Source: Comamonadaceae bacterium (GTDB taxonomy: Bacteria; Pseudomonadota; Gammaproteobacteria; Burkholderiales; Burkholderiaceae_C). From it: a stretch of 64,000 bases of DNA. Location: NCBI GenBank assembly GCA_947455465.1, contig CANGNS010000016.1, positions 1 through 64,000 of the forward strand, written 5' to 3'. Made by a program: the position numbers and the translations under genes. Of this stretch, positions 44,497 through 52,701 are shown in pieces; within the stretch, counting starts at the first letter, position 1; every line of letters begins with the position of its first letter. The notes below the pieces were generated by a model, which saw nothing but the letters and a program-made list of their open reading frames with translations, did no database searches and had not been told where the DNA came from.

Positions 44497-45780
44497 ATGA
44501 GTCAGTGGATCGAACGCATTCAAGGCCACGCGGTCTTTAAAGAACTTGCGGATCTGGAGCAATCACTTGAGTCTTCACGGGAAGCAGCGCAAGCTGACTC
44601 AACTGCCTTTGATGCGTGGGAGCGTATTGAGCGAGTGACAAAATTCATCAAGACTTTTCTGTCTGATGTCGATCCGCTGCTGGTCCCTACCTCACACCTC
44701 AGCAATGCCCATAGTCAACTGCAACAAGTACGAAATCAGGTTAATAGTTTTGCAGGAAATCGTACTGTTGGGCATTTGAATGAAGCAAACAATCAGCTAG
44801 ACAATGTACTGAGTCACTTGGGAAGCATTCCTCGTTTAGAGAAGACGGCATCTACACATGAGCTAGGCGAAGCCGCAAGCAGCTACAAAAAATCAATTGG
44901 TGGTTTGGTTCGATCTTTGGAAAAGCAGCTTGCTGCTGTCGTGACCGAGAAAGATGTACTGCAAACCAAGTTGCAAGAGTTGACGGCTGAGGTGGCGGCG
45001 CAAAAACAACGTGCTGACAACGTGATTGCCCAAATGCAGCAACAGTTTTCAGCTGCCCAAGAAGCCCGTCAATCTGACGCTGCAACTTCAGAAACGAAGC
45101 GATCGAGCGAATTTGAGTCCGCAGAAGAAGAGCGTGCACAAGAGAGCGAGCAAGCTTTGGTGACTCACCAAAAGAACTTTTCTGATTTTCTAACGGCTTC
45201 GAAAGTCCAGCATGATGCTTTGCGTGAAGACCTTTCAAGCCAAGGTAAATTCCTTATCGCTGCGCTTGAGACACAGAAAGCGCACGCAGAAAAAGTCGTC
45301 GGAATCATCAGTACAGAAGCAGTTGCACATGGTTACGGAAAAACTGCCGATGAGGAACGAGATGCAGCGAAAGGATGGCGAATTGTTGCGGTGTCTGCTT
45401 TAATCGTTTGGATTGTTGCTGGGTTGATTTTCTTTGCGCTGACCTATGACAAAGATCTGAGTTTGAGTGCACTGGCTCGTCAATTTCTTATTTCAACGCC
45501 CTTTGTCTTGCTTGCTGGCTTTGCTGCCTTGCAAGTATCGAAGCATCAGCGAGCCGAGCGCATCAACCGACAACAGGAACTGGAAATTGCGGCGATTGAT
45601 CCCTATCTAGCGACTTTTGATGGTGACACTCGAAATGAAGTCAAGCGCGCATTGGCCGAAAAGTTTTTTGGGCAAAGAGAGCTTGAGGCCACAAAGGGCG
45701 ATTCGAAGAATGTGCTGGACGCGGTGACTGACATCGCTAAAGGCATGAAGCAAGTCCAAGAGGCATTGACGAAAAAATAA
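44497..45780 (+). CDS. Unknown coiled-coil, two-helix membrane protein within the type I R-M operon
   Basis: I do not recognise this family. The ATG at 44497 (MSQWIERIQG) follows an AGAGAGG site and gives 427 residues. Residues 1-130 are helical and polar. Residues 135-265 are strongly coiled-coil-like, rich in Q, E, A and K. Two hydrophobic helices follow (about 295-316 and 326-346), separated by a short loop, then an 80-residue soluble tail. It should be membrane-bound with long cytoplasmic arms. It sits 86 bp after hsdS and 183 bp before the yhcG gene, all plus strand, and is AT-rich like hsdS. No enzymatic motif is visible. Confidence 0.78.
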   Translation: MSQWIERIQGHAVFKELADLEQSLESSREAAQADSTAFDAWERIERVTKFIKTFLSDVDPLLVPTSHLSNAHSQLQQVRNQVNSFAGNRTVGHLNEANNQLDNVLSHLGSIPRLEKTASTHELGEAASSYKKSIGGLVRSLEKQLAAVVTEKDVLQTKLQELTAEVAAQKQRADNVIAQMQQQFSAAQEARQSDAATSETKRSSEFESAEEERAQESEQALVTHQKNFSDFLTASKVQHDALREDLSSQGKFLIAALETQKAHAEKVVGIISTEAVAHGYGKTADEERDAAKGWRIVAVSALIVWIVAGLIFFALTYDKDLSLSALARQFLISTPFVLLAGFAALQVSKHQRAERINRQQELEIAAIDPYLATFDGDTRNEVKRALAEKFFGQRELEATKGDSKNVLDAVTDIAKGMKQVQEALTKK

Positions 45781-45871
45781 AACAATGTTAACAGTCAGAA
45801 AGTTGAACGCAATTGATACAACTAACAATATGCGCTATAGAAAACTGCCTTGGATGCAGCCTGTCTGTAAA

Positions 45872-45890
45872 TGTCAAGGAATTCTTGACA
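45872..45890. promoter_or_regulatory. 19-bp dyad carrying a -35-like hexamer before yhcG-hsdM
   Basis: TGTCAAG (45872-45878) and CTTGACA (45884-45890) are perfect arms around GAATT. The right arm contains TTGACA, a consensus -35 hexamer, but the matching -10 is poor. It lies in the 183-bp gap before yhcG and may control yhcG and hsdM separately from hsdR and hsdS. Confidence 0.45.
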
Positions 45891-45963
45891 GTTCAAGCCT
45901 CAGAGTCCTAGCAGTAACTACCAAGAAATCCTCGGTACGTCACAGCGGATAAAGGGAGACCAA

Positions 45964-47046
45964 ATGACCTCCAAAACCTCAAAGTCATCAAACGCACCAA
46001 CGACCCAACCCGAAGGCATTACCCCTTTGCTGGGCAGCCTGCGCCAACTCATTGCCGAATCACGCCAGCAAGTGCTGCGGGCGGTGGACGTGGTGCAGGT
46101 GCAAACCTACTGGCACATTGGGCAGCACATTGTGGAGTTTGAGCAAGGTGGGGCGCAGCGGGCAGCCTATGGGCGTGGCTTGCTGGTGCAGCTGGGGCAG
46201 GAGCTGTCTGCTGAGTTTGGGCGCGGGTTTGATGCCACCAATTTGCGCCATATGCGGGGCTTTTACCTGGCTTTTCCAATTCGCGACGCAGTGCGTCGCG
46301 AATTGAGCTGGACGCACTATCGCCTGCTCCTGCGGGTGGACAGCCCAGAAGCCCGACAGTGGTACGTGAATGAGGCCGCCACCCAAAACTGGAGCACGCG
46401 GGCGCTGGAGCGCCAAATCGGCAGCCTGTATTACGACCGTCTGCTGCTGAGCCAAGACAAAGCGGCAGTGAACGCCGAAGCACATGCCAACTTGGCCGCA
46501 CTGGATGAATCCCCCAGGGCTTTTGTGCGCGACCCGGTGATGTTGGAGTTTTTGGGCCTGCCCGACACGGGGCGCTTGCTAGAGGCCACGTTGGAGACAG
46601 CGCTGATGGACAAGTTGCAGCAGTTTTTGCTGGAGCTGGGCAAGGGCTTTGCGTTTGTGGCCCGCCAGCAGCGCATCAGCACCGAAACGCAAGACTTTTA
46701 CATCGACTTGGTGTTTTATAACTACCTGCTCAAATGCTTTGTGTTGATCGACCTGAAAACTGGGCCGCTGACGCACCAAGACGTGGGGCAGATGGACATG
46801 TATGTGCGCATGTACGACGAGCTGCGCCGAGGCGAAGGCGACAACCCCACGGTGGGCATTTTGCTGTGCGGCAGCAAAGACCAATCGGTAGCACGTTACT
46901 CGGTGCTCAACGGCAGCGAACAACTGTTTGCCAGCAAATACCGACTGATATTGCCCAGTGAGGAAGAGCTGCGCCTAGAGCTGCAACGCGACCGCCAAGC
47001 CATTGAAGAACATAAAAATTTGAGCATTGAAGACGACACCCCATGA
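45964..47046 (+). CDS. YhcG-family PD-(D/E)xK nuclease (DUF1016)
   Basis: The 360-residue protein has the two YhcG parts. The N-terminal DUF1016 helical domain includes VQVQTYWHIGQHIVEFEQGG near 46-65 and LSWTHYRLLLRVDSPEARQWY near 114-134. The C-terminal nuclease domain has FYIDLVFYNYLLKCFVLIDLKTG near 243-264, where D and DLK form the PD-(D/E)xK centre, and GILLCGSKDQSVARYSV later. YhcG genes often travel with type I R-M systems but their role is not settled. The stop overlaps the hsdM start (ATGA). A 29-bp DNA palindrome lies inside the gene at 46277-46305. Confidence 0.9.
   Translation: MTSKTSKSSNAPTTQPEGITPLLGSLRQLIAESRQQVLRAVDVVQVQTYWHIGQHIVEFEQGGAQRAAYGRGLLVQLGQELSAEFGRGFDATNLRHMRGFYLAFPIRDAVRRELSWTHYRLLLRVDSPEARQWYVNEAATQNWSTRALERQIGSLYYDRLLLSQDKAAVNAEAHANLAALDESPRAFVRDPVMLEFLGLPDTGRLLEATLETALMDKLQQFLLELGKGFAFVARQQRISTETQDFYIDLVFYNYLLKCFVLIDLKTGPLTHQDVGQMDMYVRMYDELRRGEGDNPTVGILLCGSKDQSVARYSVLNGSEQLFASKYRLILPSEEELRLELQRDRQAIEEHKNLSIEDDTP
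46277..46305. repeat. 29-bp perfect palindrome inside the yhcG coding sequence
   Basis: Two 14-bp arms, 46277-46290 and 46292-46305, are exact reverse complements around one G; the arms begin CAATTCGCGA. The palindrome encodes an IRDAVRREL stretch just before the conserved LSWTHYR motif and keeps the frame open. It could be a palindromic repeat element tolerated in frame, or a cruciform or protein-binding site. Confidence 0.8.
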
Positions 47047-48650
47047 CCGAACAAAACCAAAAACAACTGGGCAAGACGCTGTGGGCTATTGCCGACCAGC
47101 TGCGCGGCTCGATGGATGCAGACGACTTTCGCGACTACATGTTGTCGTTCCTGTTCTTGCGCTACCTGTCTGACAACTACGAGACTGCCGCCCAAAAAGA
47201 GCTGGGCGCTGATTACCCCAAGGTGGGTGCTGACGCCAAGCAAGTACCACTGGCGGTTTGGTATGCCGCCAACGCCGCCGACGTACCCGCGTTTGAAAAG
47301 CAAATGCGCCGCAAGGTGCATTACGTCATTCAGCCCGCACACCTGTGGAGCAGCGTGGCCAATATGGCCCGCACGCAAGACGGTGAGCTGCTAAACATGT
47401 TGCAAGCGGGTTTCAAGTACATCGAAAACGAATCGTTCGAGAGCACGTTTGCAGGCCTTTTCTCTGAGATTGATTTGGGCTCATCCAAATTGGGCAAGGG
47501 CTACAGCGAGCGCAATGCGGTGTTGTGTACCGTGATTCAAAAAATTGCCGAAGGATTGGCCGATTTTTCGACCGACATTGATGCGCTGGGCGATGCTTAC
47601 GAATACCTGATTGGCCAGTTCGCGGCAGGCTCGGGCAAAAAGGCGGGTGAGTTTTATACGCCGCAGCAAATTTCAGACATCTTGTCCACCATCGTCACAC
47701 TGGACAGTCAAGAGCCTAGGACAGGCGCGAAGCAAAGGCTTGAGAGCGTGATGGACTTTGCCTGTGGCTCGGGCTCGCTGCTGTTGAACGTGCGCAAGCG
47801 CATGGGGCCACACGGTATTGGCAAGATTTACGGCCAAGAGAAAAACATCACCACCTACAACTTGGCACGCATGAACATGCTGCTGCATGGGGTGAAGGAC
47901 ACCGAGTTTGAAATCTTCCACGGCGACACATTGACCAACGATTGGGACAAGCTGCGCGAGTTGAACCCAGCCAAAAAACCAACGTTCGACGCCATCGTGG
48001 CCAACCCACCCTTTAGCTTGCGCTGGGATGCCAGCGAGGCCATGGCAGACGATGTGCGTTTTAAAAACCATGGTTTGGCGCCCAAGTCGGCCGCAGACTT
48101 TGCCTTTTTGCTGCACGGTTTTCACTTCCTCAAAGACGAAGGGGTGATGGCCATCATCTTGCCGCACGGCGTGTTGTTCCGTGGCGGGGCAGAAGAACGG
48201 ATTCGCACCAAGCTGCTCAAAGATGGGCACATCGACACCGTCATTGGCTTGCCGTCCAACCTGTTTTATTCCACCGGCATTCCGGTGTGCATCTTGGTGC
48301 TCAAGAAGTGTAAGAAGCCGGACGATGTGTTGTTCATCAACGCGGCTGAGCAATTTGACAAGGGCAAGCGCCAGAACCAGTTGAGCGAAGCGCACATTGC
48401 CAAAATCATTGACACCTACAAGAACCGCGATGAAGAGCCGCGTTATTCACGCCGCGTGGACATGGCCGAGATTGAGAAGAACGATTTCAACCTCAACATC
48501 TCCCGCTACATCAGCACGGCGGTGGAAGCGGAGGAAATTAGCCTTGAAGCGACGCATCAGACCTTAACCGAAATCGAAAAAGCCATTGCCCAAGCCAAGC
48601 ACAAACACAATCTCTTTTTAAAAGAGCTTGGTTTGCACCCGCTCCCTTAA
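47043..48650 (+). CDS. hsdM: Type I restriction enzyme, methyltransferase subunit HsdM
   Basis: The 535-residue protein opens with the HsdM N-terminal domain (LGKTLWAIADQLRGSMDADD, then FLFLRYLSDNYE). The catalytic domain has FYTPQQISDIL near 206, the AdoMet motif VMDFACGSGSLLLNV near 235-250 and the N6-adenine motif AIVANPPFSLRWD near 318. It pairs with HsdS to methylate and with HsdR to restrict. It is unusual as the last rather than first or second gene of the locus. Its TAA stop (48648-48650) is 1 bp from the stop of the convergent dctM. Confidence 0.96.
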   Translation: MTEQNQKQLGKTLWAIADQLRGSMDADDFRDYMLSFLFLRYLSDNYETAAQKELGADYPKVGADAKQVPLAVWYAANAADVPAFEKQMRRKVHYVIQPAHLWSSVANMARTQDGELLNMLQAGFKYIENESFESTFAGLFSEIDLGSSKLGKGYSERNAVLCTVIQKIAEGLADFSTDIDALGDAYEYLIGQFAAGSGKKAGEFYTPQQISDILSTIVTLDSQEPRTGAKQRLESVMDFACGSGSLLLNVRKRMGPHGIGKIYGQEKNITTYNLARMNMLLHGVKDTEFEIFHGDTLTNDWDKLRELNPAKKPTFDAIVANPPFSLRWDASEAMADDVRFKNHGLAPKSAADFAFLLHGFHFLKDEGVMAIILPHGVLFRGGAEERIRTKLLKDGHIDTVIGLPSNLFYSTGIPVCILVLKKCKKPDDVLFINAAEQFDKGKRQNQLSEAHIAKIIDTYKNRDEEPRYSRRVDMAEIEKNDFNLNISRYISTAVEAEEISLEATHQTLTEIEKAIAQAKHKHNLFLKELGLHPLP

Positions 48651-48651
48651 A

Positions 48652-50388
48652 TCAAGGCTTCTTGGCCTGGTCGTCTTTGATAGATTCCATCATGCGCTTC
48701 ATCGGGTCTTCTTTTTCGTCGGTGCTGCCCGGATTGGCAACTTCGGCGGCGGCTTTGTCGTCCGAGCGTTGCTTGGAGTCGACCTGCATTTGCTGGAACA
48801 CCTGATCGGCATCCACCGTCGGTTCTTTGGTCAGGCCGCTCGATACCAGGCCGGGGAAGGCAATGATCAGACCCACCATAAGGATTTGGATCAGCACAAA
48901 GGGCACGGCGCCCCAGTAGATTTGCTCGATGGTGACGCGCTTCATGGGCTTTTTGGTCACTTTGTCCACATAGTCTTCATGCGGCGCAACGCTGCGCAGG
49001 TAAAAGAGGGCAAAGCCAAACGGCGGGTGCATAAAAGAGGTTTGCATATTGACCGCCAGCAGCACCCCGAACCAGACCAGGTCAATGCCCAACTTCTCGG
49101 CCACCGGCCCGATCAGCGGGATGATGATGAAGGCCAGCTCGAAAAAGTCCAGGAAAAATGCCAGCACAAAGACCAGGATGTTCACCACGATCAAAAAGCC
49201 CAGTTGCCCGCCGGGCAGGCCGGTAAGCAGATGCTCGACCCATTTGGGGCCGTCCACGCCCTGGAAAGCCAGGCTGAAAACGGTGGCGCCAATCAGGATA
49301 AAGAGCACAAAGCACGATAGCTTCATGGTCGAGTCCATGGCCTGGCGAATGAGTTTGAGATCGATCCGCCCGCGAGCCAGCGCCATCACCAAGGCGCCGA
49401 CCGCACCCATGGCGCCGCCCTCGGTAGGCGTGGCGATGCCCAGGAAAATCGTGCCCAGCACCAGAAAAATCAGGCCCAGCGGTGGAATCATCACAAAGGT
49501 GACGCGTTCGGCCATATTGGAGAGCAGGCCCAAGCCCGTAAGGCGGTTGATCACCGAGGCGGCAAATGCAATGCCCACGCCCACGCACATGGAGGTAACG
49601 ATCAACTCGTCCAGAGGCACGCTATCGGGGCGCGACTTGGCAAAGGCCACTGCCGCCACCGTGGACAAAACCACCAGAATTAGCAGCGAAAGCAGGCCCG
49701 AGCGGCCGTCTTTCTCGCGGATGGTACGCGCCTCAGGCGGCAGCGCCGGCACGGTTTGCGGATGGAAAATGCTCAGGGCCACGATGTACAAGATGTACAA
49801 ACCCGTCAGAACAAAGCCGGGAATGAAAGCGCCTTTGTACAGGTCGCCCACACTTTTGCCCAGTTGGTCGGCCAGCACGATCAGCACCAGGGAGGGCGGG
49901 ATGATTTGCGCCAAAGTGCCCGAGGCGGCAATCACGCCGCTGGCCACGCGCCGGTCATAGCCATAGCGCAGCATGATGGGCAGCGAAATCAGGCCCATGG
50001 AAATAACCGACGCAGCCACCACGCCGGTCGTAGCCGCGAGCATGGCGCCCACCAAGATGACCGCATAAGCCAAGCCGCCGCGAATAGGTCCAAAAAGCTG
50101 GCCGATGGTGTCGAGCAAGTCTTCGGCCATGCCCGAACGCTCCAAGATCAGGCCCATGAAGGTGAAAAACGGGATGGCCAGCAGCGTATCGTTTTGCATG
50201 ATGCCGAACATGCGCAGCGGCAGGCTTTGCAAAAAGGCCGGTTGGATCATGCCCAGCTCTACCGCCGCAAAGCCAAAAAACAGGCCACAAGCGGCCAGCG
50301 AGAAGGTGACTGCGTAGCCGAACAGCAAAAAGACAATCAGCGACGCAAACATGATGGGCGCCATATTGGCGCTGAGAAAATCGATCAT
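48652..50388 (-). CDS. dctM: TRAP transporter large permease subunit (DctM type)
   Basis: The 578-residue protein has many membrane helices and the TRAP large-subunit markers: LAIPFFTFMGLILERSGMAEDL near 70-90, GVIAASGTLAQIIPPSLVLIVLAD near 152-175 and GIATPTEGGAMGAVGALV near 318. It is longer than the common 430-residue DctM, with an extra helix region and a hydrophilic, acidic and lysine-rich tail of about 55 residues at the C-terminus. It overlaps dctQ by 4 bp. With DctQ and a periplasmic DctP it drives sodium-coupled uptake, probably of an organic acid. Confidence 0.92.
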   Translation of the reverse strand: MIDFLSANMAPIMFASLIVFLLFGYAVTFSLAACGLFFGFAAVELGMIQPAFLQSLPLRMFGIMQNDTLLAIPFFTFMGLILERSGMAEDLLDTIGQLFGPIRGGLAYAVILVGAMLAATTGVVAASVISMGLISLPIMLRYGYDRRVASGVIAASGTLAQIIPPSLVLIVLADQLGKSVGDLYKGAFIPGFVLTGLYILYIVALSIFHPQTVPALPPEARTIREKDGRSGLLSLLILVVLSTVAAVAFAKSRPDSVPLDELIVTSMCVGVGIAFAASVINRLTGLGLLSNMAERVTFVMIPPLGLIFLVLGTIFLGIATPTEGGAMGAVGALVMALARGRIDLKLIRQAMDSTMKLSCFVLFILIGATVFSLAFQGVDGPKWVEHLLTGLPGGQLGFLIVVNILVFVLAFFLDFFELAFIIIPLIGPVAEKLGIDLVWFGVLLAVNMQTSFMHPPFGFALFYLRSVAPHEDYVDKVTKKPMKRVTIEQIYWGAVPFVLIQILMVGLIIAFPGLVSSGLTKEPTVDADQVFQQMQVDSKQRSDDKAAAEVANPGSTDEKEDPMKRMMESIKDDQAKKP

Positions 50389-51002
50389 TTTTGGGCTCCC
50401 AGGAGTGCGGCTTCACGGGCGGCCACCTCTTTTTGCTGCAGAAATTCGGCCAGCTCTTCTTCGGCGGTTTTGCTACCCGCTTTCTTGCTCGGATCAGGAA
50501 TCATGCCCTTGAGAAAGGCGATGCGCTTGATCAGCTCGGAGACGGCCTGGATGGATAGCACCAGCATGCCCAGGGGCAGCAGCGCAAACACCGGCCAGCG
50601 CAGCAGGCCGCCGGCGTTGGAGGAGACCTCTTGCGTAGCATAGGCATTGAGCACCAGCGGCATGGACAGGCGGATGATGATGAGGGCAAAAGGCAGCAAA
50701 AAGACGCACAGCCCGATGATGTCAATCCAGATTTGGGTGCGCTTGGAAAAGCGCCCGGAAATCACATCGATGCGCACATGCTCCTGGCGCAACAAAGTGT
50801 AGCCCGAGGCCAGCAGAAAGACGGCGGCAAACAAATACCACTGGATTTCCAGAAAACCGTTCGAGCTCATATTGAAAGCTTTGCGCATGACCGCATTGCC
50901 CGCGCTAATGAGCACGGCCAGAAGCACCAGCCAGGCGACCCAGCGGCCCATCCATTCGCTAAACGCGTCGATACGTTTGGAAATTGCCATCAAAAAGTTC
51001 AT
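50385..51002 (-). CDS. dctQ: TRAP transporter small permease subunit (DctQ type)
   Basis: The ATG at 51002 follows GGAGTGACT and gives 205 residues, which fits better than the longer open frame to 51152. Four hydrophobic helices are present, for example VAWLVLLAVLISAGNAVMRK near 19-38 and IWIDIIGLCVFLLPFALIII. The segment FLEIQWYLFAAVFLLASGYTL near 50-70 and RQEHVRIDVI are DctQ signatures. It precedes dctM on the same transcript. The C-terminal 40 residues are soluble and charged. Confidence 0.92.
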   Translation of the reverse strand: MNFLMAISKRIDAFSEWMGRWVAWLVLLAVLISAGNAVMRKAFNMSSNGFLEIQWYLFAAVFLLASGYTLLRQEHVRIDVISGRFSKRTQIWIDIIGLCVFLLPFALIIIRLSMPLVLNAYATQEVSSNAGGLLRWPVFALLPLGMLVLSIQAVSELIKRIAFLKGMIPDPSKKAGSKTAEEELAEFLQQKEVAAREAALLGAQK

Positions 51003-51061
51003 AGTCACTCCAGTTGCATGGGCCGCGGGCCCCATTTTTTCTAGCCAGTACTGTACTTTGC

Positions 51062-52342
51062 TCAGTGCATACCGTGAAATTGCAGCACATAAACGACGGC
51101 GCCCGCCAAATAACCCACCAGGGCCAGCGCGCTGATTTTGCGCAGATACCACAGAAAATCAATGCGCTCCAAACCCATGGCGGCCACGCCCGCGGCCGAA
51201 CCGATGATCAAAATCGAGCCGCCGGTGCCTGCGCAATAGGCCGTGAATTCCCACAGAAAACCGTCCGGCGGGTACTGGGCTAAGTCATACATCCCCATGG
51301 AGGCAGCGACCAGGGGCACGTTGTCGACCACGGCGCTGACCAGGCCGATGATCAGCACGATCAGGTCCTGACGCCCTATGTGCTGGTCCATCCATTGGGC
51401 CACACTGGACAGAATATGCGTGTGCTCTAGCACCGCCACGGCCAGCAAAATGCCGATGAAAAACACAATTGCCGACATATCAATGCGCCCCAGCGCGCTG
51501 GCCAGGGTCAGGTTTTGTTTGTCGGCCTCGTCTTTCCCGCGGTGCATCAAATCACCCACCAACCAGAGGACACCCAAACCGAGCAAGATACCCATAAAGG
51601 GCGGCAAATGGGTCACGGCTTTGAAGACCGGTACCAACACCAGCACCCCCAAACCGAGCACCAGCACCACCGTTTGCTCGGCGACCGTGGTGCCAGCGCC
51701 TGCGCCCTGGGCGGGCGCAGGGGCCACCACCGGGCGGCCACGGGCCATCCAGGCGGCGGCGGTCAAGGGCACCAGCAGGTTGACGATGGAGGCCAAAAAC
51801 ACGCCTTGCATCACTGCCAGGCTGGTAATTTGCCCGCCAATCCACAGCATGGTGGTGGTGACGTCGCCAATCGGCGTCCAGGCGCCGCCGGCATTGGCCG
51901 CGATAACGATGATGCCGGCAAATAGCAGCCGGTCCTCGCGCACATCAAGCAAACGTTTTACCAGGGACACCATGACGATGGCGGTGGTCAGGTTGTCCAA
52001 AATGGCGCTGAGGAAAAAAGTGGCCAGTCCGATCATCCACATCAGCACCGACAGCCGGGTCGTGGAAATTTGGCGGGTGAGCACCTCAAAGCCGTTGTGC
52101 GCGTCGATCACCTCGACGATGGTCATGGCGCCGATCAGGAAAAACACGATTTGCGCGGTGCCCAGCACCGATTCGGCCAGCTGGGTGTTCAATAGCGGGG
52201 CATCGGTGGCGCCCAGGGCAAAGAGTGTCCAAAGCACGCCCGCGCCCAGCAAAGCCGAGGCTGATTTGTTGATACCCAGCGGGTGCTCCAGGGCAATGGC
52301 CGCATAAGTCAGTACGAAAAGCAGGGCGATGGTGGCGATCAT
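51062..52342 (-). CDS. nhaD: NhaD-type sodium/proton antiporter
   Basis: The 426-residue protein has about eleven to twelve helices of the ion-transporter (ArsB/NhaD) superfamily. NhaD markers are LEHPLGINKSASALLGAGVLW near 18-38, LSAILDNLTTAIVMVSLVKR near 114, ANAGGAWTPIGDVTTTMLWI near 150 and SAVVDNVPLVAASMGMYDL near 340. It exports sodium or lithium in exchange for protons at the inner membrane. It is 59 bp upstream of dctQ on the same strand, so co-expression with the sodium-driven TRAP system is plausible. Confidence 0.92.
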   Translation of the reverse strand: MIATIALLFVLTYAAIALEHPLGINKSASALLGAGVLWTLFALGATDAPLLNTQLAESVLGTAQIVFFLIGAMTIVEVIDAHNGFEVLTRQISTTRLSVLMWMIGLATFFLSAILDNLTTAIVMVSLVKRLLDVREDRLLFAGIIVIAANAGGAWTPIGDVTTTMLWIGGQITSLAVMQGVFLASIVNLLVPLTAAAWMARGRPVVAPAPAQGAGAGTTVAEQTVVLVLGLGVLVLVPVFKAVTHLPPFMGILLGLGVLWLVGDLMHRGKDEADKQNLTLASALGRIDMSAIVFFIGILLAVAVLEHTHILSSVAQWMDQHIGRQDLIVLIIGLVSAVVDNVPLVAASMGMYDLAQYPPDGFLWEFTAYCAGTGGSILIIGSAAGVAAMGLERIDFLWYLRKISALALVGYLAGAVVYVLQFHGMH

Positions 52343-52454
52343 TGCCCAACCATACCGCAGGCAAGCCGGACTGGGAATGGGGATTTGCCCGAACAGTTAT
52401 ATGATTGGCTTTGCACTTCATTCCTAGTTTTTAGCCACTTTGACCCAACTAGCA

Positions 52455-52697
52455 ATGCCCCATCCGCTGATTTCACCCGTACTTCGAGGCTTGGCCGTGG
52501 GCCTGGGCGCGCTCTTGCTGGCCGTGCCGGCATCGGCATACAAGACCGAGCGCGTCTGCGAGACCACCGAGCCGACGGCCAAGGCGCCAGCGCGCAAAAT
52601 CTGCAAAACCATGCTGGTCATGACCGACGCCCAGAAAGCGGCCACCGGTAAAAAAGACGAGAAAAAAGAAGAGAAAAAGCCCGAGGGGCACCACTAG
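52455..52697 (+). CDS. Small secreted protein of unknown function
   Basis: The ATG at 52455 gives 80 residues; an in-frame TTG at 52440 is possible. Residues 1-28 form a signal peptide ending in VPASA. The short mature part has two cysteines (YKTERVCETTE and RKICKTML), which may form a disulfide, and a C-terminal tail of K and E ending in GHH. I do not recognise a family. It is divergent from nhaD and runs toward the ABC-F gene, stopping 4 bp before its end. Confidence 0.65.
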   Translation: MPHPLISPVLRGLAVGLGALLLAVPASAYKTERVCETTEPTAKAPARKICKTMLVMTDAQKAATGKKDEKKEEKKPEGHH

Positions 52698-52701
52698 CGG
52701 C

